From: Snowella sp.
Lineage (GTDB): Bacteria; Cyanobacteriota; Cyanobacteriia; Cyanobacteriales; Microcystaceae
NCBI GenBank assembly: GCA_003249095.1
Contig: QBMS01000005.1
Span: forward strand, 17,737 to 81,736
Reading direction: 5' to 3'
DNA length: 64,000 nucleotides
Shown here: in pieces, positions 51,470 to 64,000 of the stretch
Numbering within the stretch: position 1 is the stretch's first letter
How the letters are laid out: each line of letters begins with the position of its first letter
Position numbers and translations under genes: made by a program
Notes under the pieces: generated by a model
Database searches by the model: none
What the model was told of the DNA's origin: nothing
The model's input: only the letters and a program-made list of their open reading frames with translations

Positions 51470-54040
51470 TTATTCGGCTTCTCCTTCCTCTTCTCCTTCC
51501 GCTAAAGGAGGCACTAAGGCAACCGCCGCGATCGCATCATCCGCATCCAGACGTTGAACCCGAACCCCAGTAGCCGTCCGAGATTGGGTGGAAATCGCAT
51601 CCACCGCTTGACGAATAATAATGCCCCGATTAGTGACGAGCATTAATTCATCTTCAGCATTGACTACATGAATGGCGGCTAATTGATCACTGGGGGACTT
51701 AAAGCGAATGGCCTTCACGCCCATCCCTGCGCGACGTTGCAGACGGAACTGAGTCACAGGAACCCGTTTCCCAAAACCCCCCGTTGTGATGGCTAAAACC
51801 CAGGGGCCAGGGGTGGTTTCTTCAACAATTTCTTCCGTTTCCAACAGATCGCTAGTTTCCTCTTCGGGTTCGTCTTCCGCACTGGCAATATTAGCCACCA
51901 CCTGACTCGGTAAAATATCCATGCTAATCAGTTCATCGCCCGATCGCATTTTCATCGCCTTAACCCCCTTGGTTGCTCGTCCTAGCGGTCGTAACTGTTC
52001 ACTATCGGCGCGGAAATGAATAGTCATCCCTTTACGAGACCCGATAATAATACTGTCTTCGGCCTTGGCTAACCGTACCCAACGCAGTTGATCTCCATCG
52101 GCAAGGGAAATGGCAATCAAACCATTGGAACGAATATGACTAAAGGCAGAAAGGGCCGTTTTTTTGATCGATCCCCCCTTGGTCAACATGATCAAATAGG
52201 TGTCATCGGTAAATTCTGAAACAGGGAGGATAGACGTGATTTTTTCATCCTTGGGAATGGGCAACATTTGGATAATGGGAACCCCCCGCGCTGTCCGTGA
52301 AACGACAGGAATTTGATAGGCATTGATTCCATAAACCACACCGCGATCGCTGAAAAAGAGAATTTGATCATGGTCGCAACAACTGAGGAAATGCTCAACC
52401 CCGTCATCCTCTTTAATTTTGGCGGCGGCTTTCCCCCTGGTGGCTCGGCTCTGAGTCCCAAAGGTATTAGCGGGCATCCGTTTGATATAACCCTGTTCCG
52501 TGAGCAAAATCACCGCTTGTTCATTGGCAATTAAATCTCGGTCATAAATCTCACCATCATCCAGCACAATTTCCGTGCGGCGGGGTGTGGCATAGAGAGT
52601 TTTAATTTGTCCCAATTCTTCTTCGATAATGGCATCAATGCGTTCTTTACGAGCCAGAATATCCTGCAAATCGGCGATCGTTAGCTGTAATTCATCGTGT
52701 TCGGCGTTGATTTTATCGGCTTCCAAGGCCGTTAACCGTCGTAGTTGCATTTGTAAAATCGCATCAGCTTGCACTTCCGACAGTCCAAATCCTTCCACCA
52801 ATTCCGCCTTAGCTGTGGCCGTATCTGCCGCCGCCCGAATGAGGCGAATCACCGCATCCAGATTGCCCAGGGCGATCAGTAAACCCTGTAATAAATGATC
52901 CCGATCCTGGGCTTTCCGCAATTCATAGTTCGTGCGTCGGGTAATGGTGACAACGCGGAATTCTAGGAAGACACGGAGAAATTCCTTAAGGGTCAATAAT
53001 TGAGGTTCTCCACCGACCAGGGCCAGCATATTTGCCCCAAAATTAGACTGGACGGGGGTTTGTTTATAAAGATTATTCAGGACAACACGGGCATAGGCAT
53101 CGCGTTTAAGTTCAATCACGATCCGCATCCCGTCGCGATCGCTTTCATCCCGAATATCCGAGATCCCCTCTAATTTCTTATCGTTAACGAGGTCAGCAAT
53201 GCGCTCAATCAGGGAAGCTTTGTTGGTTTGATAGGGCAACTGGGTAATAATAATCGCTTCTCGGTCTTGTCGTCCCCGTTGCTCTAAAATCTCAATCTCG
53301 GCGACACCGCGCATCGTAATCGAACCGCGTCCTGTTGTGTAAGCGTCCTTAATGCCCGATCGCCCTAAAATCTGCGCTCCTGTAGGGAAATCGGGGCCAG
53401 GAATATATTGCATCAATTCCAAATCCGTTAAGTCGGGATTATGAATGAGCGCGATCGTTCCTTCGATTAACTCACCCAAATTATGGGGCGGAATATTGGT
53501 TGCCATACCGACCGCAATTCCCGATGAACCGTTTAAAAGTAATTGGGGAATACGAGAAGGCAAAACAACGGGTTCCTGTTGCGATCCATCAAAGTTATCA
53601 ATAAAATCAACGGTATCCGATTCAATATCCCGTAATATGGCGTAGGTCGAAAGGGGTCTGAGGCGACACTCGGTATAACGCATGGCGGCGGGCGGGTCAT
53701 TATCCACCGAACCAAAGTTTCCATGCCCATCAATCAGGCGATCGCGCATCGAGAAATCTTGAGCCATCCGCACCAGGGCATCATAAACCGCCGTATCTCC
53801 ATGCGGATGATATTTCCCTAAGACTTCCCCCACAACCCGCGCACATTTGCGAAAAGGCCGTTCTGGCGTTAATCCCAACTCGTGCATGGCGAAGAGAATG
53901 CGACGGTGAACGGGTTTTAAGCCATCCCTCGCATCAGGCAATGCCCGTCCGACAATGACGCTCATGGCGTATTCTAGGTAAGAACGCGACATTTCGTTTC
54001 TCAGGTCGGTGGGAATAATCCGTTCAAGGGAAGAGGTCAT
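51470..54040 (-). CDS. gyrA: DNA gyrase subunit A
   Basis: [53 protein letters not shown] (GyrA box-like). Confidence 0.97.
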   Translation of the reverse strand: MTSSLERIIPTDLRNEMSRSYLEYAMSVIVGRALPDARDGLKPVHRRILFAMHELGLTPERPFRKCARVVGEVLGKYHPHGDTAVYDALVRMAQDFSMRDRLIDGHGNFGSVDNDPPAAMRYTECRLRPLSTYAILRDIESDTVDFIDNFDGSQQEPVVLPSRIPQLLLNGSSGIAVGMATNIPPHNLGELIEGTIALIHNPDLTDLELMQYIPGPDFPTGAQILGRSGIKDAYTTGRGSITMRGVAEIEILEQRGRQDREAIIITQLPYQTNKASLIERIADLVNDKKLEGISDIRDESDRDGMRIVIELKRDAYARVVLNNLYKQTPVQSNFGANMLALVGGEPQLLTLKEFLRVFLEFRVVTITRRTNYELRKAQDRDHLLQGLLIALGNLDAVIRLIRAAADTATAKAELVEGFGLSEVQADAILQMQLRRLTALEADKINAEHDELQLTIADLQDILARKERIDAIIEEELGQIKTLYATPRRTEIVLDDGEIYDRDLIANEQAVILLTEQGYIKRMPANTFGTQSRATRGKAAAKIKEDDGVEHFLSCCDHDQILFFSDRGVVYGINAYQIPVVSRTARGVPIIQMLPIPKDEKITSILPVSEFTDDTYLIMLTKGGSIKKTALSAFSHIRSNGLIAISLADGDQLRWVRLAKAEDSIIIGSRKGMTIHFRADSEQLRPLGRATKGVKAMKMRSGDELISMDILPSQVVANIASAEDEPEEETSDLLETEEIVEETTPGPWVLAITTGGFGKRVPVTQFRLQRRAGMGVKAIRFKSPSDQLAAIHVVNAEDELMLVTNRGIIIRQAVDAISTQSRTATGVRVQRLDADDAIAAVALVPPLAEGEEEGEAE

Positions 54041-54439
54041 GGAAAGGCTCCAAACTAAGTAAAAATTGTAATCTCAGGTCTTCAGAAAGCGAAAAAGTGA
54101 GCTTTTTTTAAACCTTTGGTAAAATTGGGACAAGATTACCAACAGTTTAACATCTTTTGGGTATGGCATAGAGTATTCATGGGTTATTCAGTCATGAGTT
54201 TGAGCCATTTTTATATTAAAAATATTTTCAATTAATTTTCTGCAGGATGTCAGTTTAAGCCAATCTAAATAATTGTCTTTTTAAAAAAATTATTATGAGT
54301 AACTATTCAGGAATTTTTGACGCGATCGCGATCTTGTTATTTATCAGAAGTGTTGAACGTCAAAAAAAGTTCAATAGATCGAGTATTATAGATAGTAGAA
54401 GAAGCTCAAATAAGAATAAACAAAGAGTCAAAATTATGT

Positions 54440-54790
54440 CAACAAAATTTCCTAAACTGCTCAAAGATATTCTCAAGCCATTGCCCAAAAATGATCGTCC
54501 CGTAGTAAATACATTTTCTTTGTATCGTGCTGGATAGGTTTTGCATTATTTTCTAAGGTGAGTAAGATTCGAGAAATAGATGTATTTGAGAAAATCATTG
54601 CTAAACTAAACAAAAGATTGTCAATTAAAGAAGGAGTGGAAAAAGCAAGAGCGTTATTTCCAATCGATTCGATAGTAATTAGCTTAACAAGTAAACTATT
54701 ATGACAAAAAAAATGGCATCAAGTAAAATTATTTTGTGGACTAAATAGCATAACAAGCGAAGTGGGAGGGATTCAGTATTTCTGGCTTTT
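54440..54790 (+). pseudogene. Decayed IS4-family transposase
   Basis: FPKLLKDILKPLPKNDRPVVNTF followed, after frameshifts/stops, by KRLSIKEGVEKARALFPIDSIVISLTSKLL*QKKWHQVKLFCGLNSITSEVGG. Confidence 0.7.
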
Positions 54791-54891
54791 CAATGTTAGT
54801 CCGATTTTTTTCTTTATCCCACTCCAACTTAGTTTTTATCATTAAATAAGGTATCCAGAAACTCTAGTATAATAACGAAAATCAATAACAG

Positions 54892-56010
54892 ATGGCTATG
54901 ATAAAAAATTCTAAAGCATTTGATCCCCTAATAAGTATTGCCGAGCAATTTTCCCATCAGGGCAACATCACCGATATTCAAGCCTTGGGAAATGGCAATA
55001 TTAACGATACCTTTTTGGTGAGTTTGGACGATCTGGAGCAGACTCGCTTTGTTTTACAAAGGATTAATACCAACGTTTTTCGGCATCCCCAACGGGTAAT
55101 GAAAAATATGTATATTTTGACCGAACACGTCCATAAAAAACTGCAAAATACCCCCCAAACTCGTCCCTGGGAAATTCCTAGAGTAATTTTAACTAAAACA
55201 GGCCAAGATCACTGGAATACGGTAGAAGGTGATTATTGGCGAGCCATTAGTTTTATTGAAGGGTCGGAATCCTTTGATCTGATTGCCGATGTTTCCCATG
55301 CCCAAGAGGTCGGTTATGCCCTGGGAATGTTCCATAACCTTATTAGCGATCTGCCCAGCGAACGATTAACCGACACTCTCGAAGGTTTTCATATTACGCC
55401 CCTTTATTTAGAGCAATACGAAAAGATTTTAGCCCAAAACACGGTTAAATCTTCCCCTGAAGTGGAGTATGGTTTAAACTTTGTCCGCGATCGCGCTGAA
55501 TGGTGTTTTGTCCTGGAAAATGCCAAACAGGAAAATAAATTGCCCCTACGTTTGATGCACGGTGATCCGAAGGTCAATAACGTCATGTTTGACAGTAAAA
55601 CGGGAAAAGCTATTAGTGTCATTGATTTGGATACGGTGAAACCTGGTCTCGTTCACTATGATATTGGCGATTGTCTGCGATCGGGCTGTAATCCGATGGG
55701 AGAAGAAACCCAGGATTGGCAGAATATTTATTTTGATTTAGAGCTTTGTCGGGGAATCTTAACGGGTTATTTAGAAGTTGCCAGAACATTTTTAATTGAC
55801 AATGATTATGCTTTTCTTTTCGATGCTATTCGTTTAATTAGTTTTGAATTAGGATTACGTTTTTTTACTGATCATTTGGCGGGTAATATTTATTTTAAAG
55901 TTAAATATCCTGATCACAATTTAGCAAGAGCCTTAGTCCAATTCAAATTAACCGAAAGTATTGAAAAGCAAGAATCCCAAATTCGCCAATTAATCACTGA
56001 TTTAAGATGA
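54892..56010 (+). CDS. Phosphotransferase (APH/N-acetylhexosamine kinase-like)
   Basis: LGNGNINDTFLV ... LPLRLMHGDPKVNNVMFD ... VIDLDTVKPGLVHYDIGDCLRSG. Confidence 0.88.
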   Translation: MAMIKNSKAFDPLISIAEQFSHQGNITDIQALGNGNINDTFLVSLDDLEQTRFVLQRINTNVFRHPQRVMKNMYILTEHVHKKLQNTPQTRPWEIPRVILTKTGQDHWNTVEGDYWRAISFIEGSESFDLIADVSHAQEVGYALGMFHNLISDLPSERLTDTLEGFHITPLYLEQYEKILAQNTVKSSPEVEYGLNFVRDRAEWCFVLENAKQENKLPLRLMHGDPKVNNVMFDSKTGKAISVIDLDTVKPGLVHYDIGDCLRSGCNPMGEETQDWQNIYFDLELCRGILTGYLEVARTFLIDNDYAFLFDAIRLISFELGLRFFTDHLAGNIYFKVKYPDHNLARALVQFKLTESIEKQESQIRQLITDLR

Positions 56011-56561
56011 CTCACTTTTCCCTAATTCCTTTTCCTGATAATCGTCCCCATCCTGAGATAGAAATTACTGGACAGATTGAACGTCTAGAACAACAAGTCA
56101 ACATTACCTTTGAATTAATAGGCGAAATCCAACAAGTCGCGGTTACGCCTCCTGACGGGAATCCCTCTCGACGCAATGAACTGTGGCAAACAACCTGTTT
56201 TGAATTTTTTCTAGGATTAAAAAATAGTCCAAAATATTGGGAATTTAATCTTTCTCCTGGGGGTCATTGGAATATTTATCGCTTTGATGATTATCGACAG
56301 GGCATGGCTGAAGAATTAGCCTTTGAATCTTTACCATTTTTAGTGAAAGTTAAACCGAATAGTTTAACCTTATCTTTAAGTTTGGATTTAGAGCCAATTA
56401 TTCCTTCAACGCAATCTCTAGAAGTCGCTATTACCACAGTGATTGAGCGTAAAATTAATAACCTAATTTCTAAACAAGATGCAATCACCTACTGGGCGTT
56501 GACTCATGTAGCAAAAGAGGCAGATTTTCACCAAAGAAAGAGTTTTATTCTCAATTTATAA
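56007..56561 (+). CDS. DOMON-like domain protein
   Basis: RRNELWQTTCFEFFLGLKNSPKYWEFNLSPGGHWNIYRFDDYRQGM; overlaps the upstream gene by 4 nt. Confidence 0.8.
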   Translation: MTHFSLIPFPDNRPHPEIEITGQIERLEQQVNITFELIGEIQQVAVTPPDGNPSRRNELWQTTCFEFFLGLKNSPKYWEFNLSPGGHWNIYRFDDYRQGMAEELAFESLPFLVKVKPNSLTLSLSLDLEPIIPSTQSLEVAITTVIERKINNLISKQDAITYWALTHVAKEADFHQRKSFILNL

Positions 56562-56608
56562 TAACAATTCGGTGTGATCGCTATTCGATCATTCTTGTCA
56601 CTGTAAAC

Positions 56609-57886
56609 TTACTGAGATTCTAAACGTTTTTGCCATTCTTGATCAATTTTGTCAGAACGATTAGCTTCCTGTTCTAACAAATCTTGATCGGTAGAATAGG
56701 TAATATCTGCCGCCGTGATGACGGTTTGATTGGCAAATTGTTGGGCGAATTGTAATTTTTGGCGCAGGGTTGCAGTGGGTTTAAGAACTTTTTCTGCCAT
56801 CTTTTGACGTTGTTGATTACGAGATTCAATCCGTTTATTTTTATTTTGAATCCAAAAATAACGAATGAGAGGAATGGTTAAAAAAGCAATTCCATAGGTT
56901 AATAGCGCGGGATAAATTCCCTGGACAAAGGTAATTAAAACCATATCAACTAAATATTTTTGCAGAAGATTTCCTAATACCAACGCCAAAATAATGTAGA
57001 GTCCCCCTAAGCCAATAGACAACATGATTTGACCGCTTTCAGCTTGACTAAATTTCCAGAGTTTTTCTTGTAAATAGTTGGTGATGTCATCCGATCGCCG
57101 TCGTTTGGCCATGACTTGTAGTTCGGGAAAGGAATAAATCAGATTACCTTCAGGGGAAACCTGAGGATAACCATTAAAACGAGCTAGAACGGGTAGAATA
57201 TAATCTTCTGTTTCCTGATTAAGAATTGTCACATTATCTAAATAGGGTGCGATTTGTTCGGCGGTCACAGCTCCCTGATTATTACGAATAACGGCTCCAA
57301 TGTCTTGCCAACGTTTCTCTTCTAAATTGTAGTTAGGATTGCCGTCTCCAAACAGAAAGGAAAAGACAGATTCGAGAAAATTCATCTGACTTTTTGATTT
57401 TTGAGACTTTTCTTCATAACGGTTATAGCTGTCTCCTGGAGTAAAAAACCAGAAAATATCCGTTGGAAAAAAGAAAAAACCACCGCCACGATCATCACGG
57501 GAATCATTATCTTTTCCTGAATTGACTGCGATCAAAATTGCCGCGATCGCCACCATCATCAAAATAATAGACGCAACTAAAACAATGCCAAAGGAAATGC
57601 GAATAATATAAAAAAGTACCTTCCAAATCTTTTCCCAGGTTTCCTGGAGCCGTAATCGCCAATATTTATTACGCAGAACCGTGCGATAGTTTTTGGGAAA
57701 CTGGAAAACAATTTCCCCTGAATCTGCAACCTGTAAATGCCCTCCCACCTCTGAGGCGAGGGTCATTAATCCCTGTTGGGCAAAATTAATTTCTAAACCC
57801 GCTTTAGCGGCTACATCTCCGACTGTTACAGCATAATCTAGCTGTTCAATCGATTTCATGATAGCGGGATTGGGAGTTACCGTCAT
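56609..57886 (-). CDS. Conserved cyanobacterial membrane protein
   Basis: 425-aa ORF with several TM segments, no recognised catalytic motif. Confidence 0.7.
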   Translation of the reverse strand: MTVTPNPAIMKSIEQLDYAVTVGDVAAKAGLEINFAQQGLMTLASEVGGHLQVADSGEIVFQFPKNYRTVLRNKYWRLRLQETWEKIWKVLFYIIRISFGIVLVASIILMMVAIAAILIAVNSGKDNDSRDDRGGGFFFFPTDIFWFFTPGDSYNRYEEKSQKSKSQMNFLESVFSFLFGDGNPNYNLEEKRWQDIGAVIRNNQGAVTAEQIAPYLDNVTILNQETEDYILPVLARFNGYPQVSPEGNLIYSFPELQVMAKRRRSDDITNYLQEKLWKFSQAESGQIMLSIGLGGLYIILALVLGNLLQKYLVDMVLITFVQGIYPALLTYGIAFLTIPLIRYFWIQNKNKRIESRNQQRQKMAEKVLKPTATLRQKLQFAQQFANQTVITAADITYSTDQDLLEQEANRSDKIDQEWQKRLESQ

Positions 57887-57987
57887 AGCGCATCCTCGGT
57901 GATGTCCATTCTGTCTTTCTATCTCTTAGTATAGGGGTTGGGACATTGAAGTGAGTTCCCTTGTTATTTATTCAGCTACTAGAGACC

Positions 57988-58500
57988 ATGAAATCTTGGA
58001 TTTTCCTATTTTCCGTCATCGGCTCCCTGGGGGCGATCGCCCCTGTCCAAGCCGCAGAAAAAGTTATTTTAAAATATAACGTTTTACAAGAATCTATTTC
58101 TGTCGCGCAATTGAGTACCTTGAGCCAAACGGGGGAAGCTTCTCCTGAATTGCATACCTATCTGGATTTGGTCAATAAAAAACCTGAAGAGTTGCGACAG
58201 ATTCTTAATCAATCCATTACCGTTACACCAACGGTTTTATCCAATCTCCTCGATAGCTTTGCAGGAAAGTATCTCTTAAATAAATTGACTGAAGTGATCA
58301 GTTCACCTTCATCACAAAACAGCAAGGAATCCCTACGGAACGCCCTCATCGCCTCAGTCAACACCAATGATGATATTCGGTTGATCGAAGTTTTGGAAAA
58401 TTATCCCGATCCCGAACTCCAGATCGAAGGCGATCGCCTGATGGAACTCTACCAACAAGTCAAAGCGATCACAGGGAATCTTTCAAATCTTCCTTTTTAA
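57988..58500 (+). CDS. DUF1400-like secreted protein
   Basis: Signal peptide then AAEKVILKYNVLQESISVAQLSTLSQTGEASPELHTYLDL. Confidence 0.8.
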   Translation: MKSWIFLFSVIGSLGAIAPVQAAEKVILKYNVLQESISVAQLSTLSQTGEASPELHTYLDLVNKKPEELRQILNQSITVTPTVLSNLLDSFAGKYLLNKLTEVISSPSSQNSKESLRNALIASVNTNDDIRLIEVLENYPDPELQIEGDRLMELYQQVKAITGNLSNLPF

Positions 58501-58753
58501 TTAAATTAATCCAGATTAAAGCCAATTTTGTTGAAAAATTCAGTTTCTCAAAAATACTTAAATAGGCTCCCGTTGTCTTGGAGATCGGTTAAAAATTGAG
58601 ATTTTAAGATTTACCTTAGATTTTAAAAATGTAATTTCTGAAGCCCGATTAGATAAGATGCGTTAATGATACAAATCTTTATTAAACCCCCTAAATACTA
58701 TAAACTAACCAAAAGCGGTTTTATTTTTCACGGATAAGGAGCATATCAGCGAG

Positions 58754-59671
58754 ATGCAGGCGACCCAAACGCTGCCAACTGTCCCCAAGGAGTTTTTAAA
58801 AGCTCAGGGGGGAATTAATCCAAATGTCATCATGTTTTTTACGGCGTTATCGCTGATCACTTGCTCGATCTTCGCCTATTGGCAATGGGGTTGGCCCGAT
58901 TGGATTTGCTTTAGTGCGGATGTGCTGGCCTTACATATTTCGGGAACCGTGATTCATGATGCGTCCCATAATGCGGCCCACCGTAATCGGGTGATGAATG
59001 CCATTATGGGTCATGGGAGTGCTTTGATGTTGGGTTTTGCCTTTCCCGTCTTTACTAGGGTTCATCTCCAACACCATGCCCACGTTAACGATCCTGAAAA
59101 CGATCCCGATCATTTTGTTTCAACGGGTGGCCCGTTACTGTTGATCGCGGCCCGTTTCTTCTATCATGAGATTTTCTTTTTTAAACGAAAGCTGTGGCGC
59201 AAAAATGAATTGTTAGAGTGGTTTTTGAGTCGTCTATTTCTCTTTACGATTGTTTTTCTAGGAATTCACTACGGTTTCATCGGTTATGTGATGAATTTTT
59301 GGTTTGTTCCCGCCCTCGTCGTGGGTGTCACCCTGGGATTATTTTTTGATTATTTACCCCATCGTCCCTTCCAAGAACGCGATCGCTGGAAAAACGCCAG
59401 AGTTTATCCCAGCCCTATCTTAAATTTGATGATTTTTGGTCAGAATTATCACCTCATTCACCATTTATGGCCCTCTATTCCCTGGTATCAATATCAACCC
59501 GCCTATATCACCACCAAGCCCCTTTTAGACTATAAAGGCTGTGATCAATCCCTGGGATTATTAGAAGGTAAAAATTTCTGGAATTTTCTCTATGACGTTT
59601 TTTGGGGAATTCGTTCCCATGAAACCCATGAAAAAGAAACTGTTAAGTCTGTTAAGTCAGACAAAGACTGA
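58754..59671 (+). CDS. crtR: Beta-carotene hydroxylase
   Basis: His boxes HDASHNAAHR, HLQHHAHVNDPENDPDH, YHLIHHLWPSIPW. Confidence 0.93.
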   Translation: MQATQTLPTVPKEFLKAQGGINPNVIMFFTALSLITCSIFAYWQWGWPDWICFSADVLALHISGTVIHDASHNAAHRNRVMNAIMGHGSALMLGFAFPVFTRVHLQHHAHVNDPENDPDHFVSTGGPLLLIAARFFYHEIFFFKRKLWRKNELLEWFLSRLFLFTIVFLGIHYGFIGYVMNFWFVPALVVGVTLGLFFDYLPHRPFQERDRWKNARVYPSPILNLMIFGQNYHLIHHLWPSIPWYQYQPAYITTKPLLDYKGCDQSLGLLEGKNFWNFLYDVFWGIRSHETHEKETVKSVKSDKD

Positions 59672-59713
59672 GTTGATTATTTGGGAACAACCCGTCGTAA
59701 TCAGCCCTATCCA

Positions 59714-60205
59714 CTAAATCCGACATCTCCCCGTTTCCGCTGATTTTAACCGTTCTTCCCGTTCCGCCAAAATTGTCTTCAGATCAGGTCGTCCCGTTAA
59801 AGCCAATCGCCAATCAGCCCAAATACCATAAAGAGCATCGACAACAGGGCCAATAATCGGCCATTTAGTCGCCCCATAGATCCAACCGATCCCCAAAATT
59901 TCATAGACACAACGAAAGACTTCCACATTTTGAATCACAGAACCATCGGCTAACACCGCATGAATTCGTCCCATTGCAGTGGCAAAATCTACGCCACCAT
60001 TTTCTGCTGGATCATAATCATCTTCGGCAATATCCACAAAACTGACTAATCCTCGGCCGCGATCGCGCTTTTGCAAAAAATTCACTTCTCGCACACAGAG
60101 GGGACACTCCCCATCATAGAGAAGCTTGATTTGCCATCGGGTTGACGGCGTTGATTGTTCCAGTTCTGGATTAGTTTGCATCATAAAATTGAGAAATTGC
60201 TTCAC
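59714..60205 (-). CDS. DCC1-like thiol-disulfide oxidoreductase (DUF393)
   Basis: KLLYDGECPLCVREVNFLQKRDRGRGLVSFVDI (DxxCxxC). Confidence 0.9.
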   Translation of the reverse strand: MKQFLNFMMQTNPELEQSTPSTRWQIKLLYDGECPLCVREVNFLQKRDRGRGLVSFVDIAEDDYDPAENGGVDFATAMGRIHAVLADGSVIQNVEVFRCVYEILGIGWIYGATKWPIIGPVVDALYGIWADWRLALTGRPDLKTILAEREERLKSAETGRCRI

Positions 60206-60246
60206 CTTTCATTATGCAATATTATACCAATTTAAAATCATCACCA

Positions 60247-60269
60247 GTAGGGGCGCAAGGCTTGCGCCC
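60247..60269. repeat. Palindromic intergenic repeat GTAGGGGCGCAAGGCTTGCGCCC (copy 1)
   Basis: Near-perfect palindrome; other copies at 62320 and 62608. Confidence 0.85.
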
Positions 60270-60315
60270 AAAACTTAGCTTATGTCCAAAACGTGGCTAT
60301 ATCCAAAACGTACCC

Positions 60316-61782
<1,467 letters not shown>

Positions 61783-61824
61783 TTAAATTTTTGCTGTAAT
61801 TAGGAAATATTTAACAAGAGAATT

Positions 61825-62298
61825 TTAAGAAGAGTTTTCTTGTTTATTTTGTTCTCGAATTTCATCAAAATGCCTTCGAGCATCTTCATATTCAGGATAA
61901 ACTGTTGTTGACTCATTTACATTTTCGGCAATATCTTTTGTTTCGCTTATAAGTTTCTGTTTTTGTATTTTTTGCTTTTTCCGTTTTTCTAATTCTTCAA
62001 CGGGATCAAAGTTCAACCCTATAGTCTTTAAAACTGAATACATATCAGAATTAAAATCTAACGCTGTTGTTATAAAATTTGTTGCTTCTGGGCATAAAGC
62101 AACGACAATTCCTGCTAAGTAGTAACTATTGAAAAAAGCTCTAACCTGATAACTATTTGGGCTATATTCAGTAAGATTAGCTTTTTCTTTCAATTGTAAA
62201 TTTTTTTCTACTACAATAGGATTTTTCTCATACGCATTAAGAAGTTTTTCTTTGATTAAAGTTTTATAATCAATATCGAGGTTTATTTGTTCATTCAT
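61825..62298 (-). CDS. Hypothetical protein between chlL and chlN
   Basis: AT-rich ORF; internal Met start (MNEQINLDIDYK) preferred because the upstream codons run into a repeat. Confidence 0.6.
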   Translation of the reverse strand: MNEQINLDIDYKTLIKEKLLNAYEKNPIVVEKNLQLKEKANLTEYSPNSYQVRAFFNSYYLAGIVVALCPEATNFITTALDFNSDMYSVLKTIGLNFDPVEELEKRKKQKIQKQKLISETKDIAENVNESTTVYPEYEDARRHFDEIREQNKQENSS

Positions 62299-62319
62299 AT
62301 TCAACAAAAAATAATGTTT

Positions 62320-62342
62320 GTAGGGGCGCAAGGCTTGCGCCC
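62320..62342. repeat. Palindromic intergenic repeat (copy 2)
   Basis: GTAGGGGCGCAAGGCTTGCGCCC. Confidence 0.85.
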
Positions 62343-62607
62343 AAAAGCTAATTTATTTAACTTCTCTACATTACTAACATATATATTAGGAGGACAGAAC
62401 TCAAAAAGTTACTAATCATTGAACCTTCTTAACTCCGTAAAGGCTGATTTATTTACGTAAAATGTTGTTAGAGTTTTATTCATAAGATCTTCTAATTTTC
62501 CTATTTCTTTTAGATTTAAAACCAAACTATACATAAACTACTGAAGTTTATTAATTTGGGTTTGTTGAAGACATAGGATAAATCAATCTCAATTAATCGA
62601 AATTTTT

Positions 62608-62630
62608 GGGCGCAAGCCTTGCGCCCCTAC
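62608..62630. repeat. Palindromic intergenic repeat (copy 3, inverted)
   Basis: GGGCGCAAGCCTTGCGCCCCTAC, followed by extra AGCCCCTACAG. Confidence 0.85.
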
Positions 62631-62645
62631 AGCCCCTACAGAAAC

Positions 62646-63518
62646 TTAAACCATCATCAATTCCAACTCTTTTTCAGCAGCAGGAACCGCAGGTTGTTCA
62701 GGATTGAGATAGAAATCAGACAATAAACTAAACAATTCCCGATCTTGAGCATCCTTGGGAACCACGCCTTCAGGTTGAGACAAAATTTGATCAGCAATAT
62801 TCAAATAATAATCACAAACATAATTCAAAGAAGGATCGGTTTCAGCCATTTCAAATAGGGTTTTACCCTTGACACGAGAAACCCGAATATCTTCAATTAA
62901 GGGCAAAATTTCTAACACAGGCATGGGAACAGCTTCGATATATTTATCAATCAAATCCCGTTTCGAGGTGCGATTGCCAATCAAACCTGCTAACCGTAAT
63001 GTGTGTGTCCGCGCTTTTTCCCGAACGGAAGCGGCAATGCGATTGGCGGCAAATAGGGCATCAAAACCATTGTCTGTGACGATTAAACAATAATCCGAAT
63101 AGTTCAAGGGAGCCGCAAAACCACCGCAAACTACGTCACCGAGGACATCAAACAAAATCACGTCATACTCATCAAAGGCATTTAATTCCTTGAGTAGTTT
63201 GACCGTTTCGCCGACAACATAGCCGCCACAACCCGCACCCGCAGGAGGGCCGCCCGCTTCTACGCAATCAACGCCTGCATAACCTTTGTAGATGACATCT
63301 TCGGGCCAAATATCTTCGTAGTGGAAATCTTTTTCTTGTAAGGTGTCGATGATGGTGGGGATGAGAAAACCTGTCAGCGTAAAGGTGCTGTCGTGTTTGG
63401 GGTCACAGCCGATTTGTAAGACTTTTTTACCCCGTTTTGCCAAAGCTGTGGAGATATTGCAACTGGTTGTGGATTTGCCGATGCCGCCTTTTCCGTAAAC
63501 TGAGAGTGTTAAAGTCAA
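62646..63518 (-). CDS. chlL: Light-independent protochlorophyllide reductase iron-sulfur ATP-binding protein
   Basis: [48 protein letters not shown]. Confidence 0.98.
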   Translation of the reverse strand: MTLTLSVYGKGGIGKSTTSCNISTALAKRGKKVLQIGCDPKHDSTFTLTGFLIPTIIDTLQEKDFHYEDIWPEDVIYKGYAGVDCVEAGGPPAGAGCGGYVVGETVKLLKELNAFDEYDVILFDVLGDVVCGGFAAPLNYSDYCLIVTDNGFDALFAANRIAASVREKARTHTLRLAGLIGNRTSKRDLIDKYIEAVPMPVLEILPLIEDIRVSRVKGKTLFEMAETDPSLNYVCDYYLNIADQILSQPEGVVPKDAQDRELFSLLSDFYLNPEQPAVPAAEKELELMMV

Positions 63519-64000
63519 AGTCTTTTCTCCTAGTGATGTGTGTTGGTTTTGTTTTTATGTCATTAGTTGCATTATTGACTAAGTTTTCGAGAAAGGAAAG
63601 CCTTGGATAATCTCAAAAATGGCTTAAATAAAAGTAAATAAGATTATATAAACTTTTTTACCATTAAATATCTATTTAAAACTCATAAAAATCCTAAAAA
63701 TAGACTTTAAACTAATTTATAATTTTATTTATAGTAAAGCGGAACAATAGACAAATTATTGTAGGTGATCGCATCAAATCCCATGAGTATTTTTTCTCAA
63801 GACCACGCTATAGCAAGGAAAATCGGCGATTAATCTGACTGGGATCAATTCTTTGGATAGACTTTAATCTATGGAAAAATTTCAGAAAAACCTGTTCAAA
63901 GGACTTTTGGGGTTGGGAAAAGGCTGGTCAGGATGACTTTGTTAAGCTTTATAAATTTTTTGAAAAACCCCAGTTTTATTACATTCTCTTAACGTAAACG

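Noticed and set aside
52192-53733. Several ORFs opposite or out-of-frame in gyrA
   Set aside because: Entirely inside gyrA, which is intact and strongly supported.

Overview
This is a 64-kb cyanobacterial chromosome segment. It is dense in GCGATCGC/HIP1-type octamers and carries chlL/chlN, crtR, cpcG, a cpcS-type lyase, ndhL, psbX, ycf66, an nblR-like regulator and lrtA/hpf. Most of it is housekeeping: dnaN, gyrA, metG, rplU-rpmA, rimO, aroK, lipB, gshB, cobS, cinA, yvcK-like, folB and one tRNA-Ser(CGA). Accessory material sits between these genes. The most interesting pieces are: (1) a two-gene ABC/AAA ATPase plus putative TOPRIM-like (DUF4276/RloB-like) cassette resembling PARIS/AbiL/OLD-type defence; (2) a T4-like RNA-repair pair (Rnl1-type RNA ligase plus Pnkp-type kinase/phosphatase) next to a DUF4160/DUF2442 pair; (3) an AT-rich three-gene cassette ending in an HNH-like protein; (4) a DUF4258/YgiT zinc-finger/HigA-like trio; (5) a TnpB-less IS200/IS605-derived element with omega-RNA-like terminal hairpins; (6) a urate/allantoin catabolism cluster; and (7) a graveyard containing the N-terminus of a restriction-type helicase and transposase remnants. 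No CRISPR array or rRNA was seen. All family assignments come from reading the translated ORFs; no database search was run.
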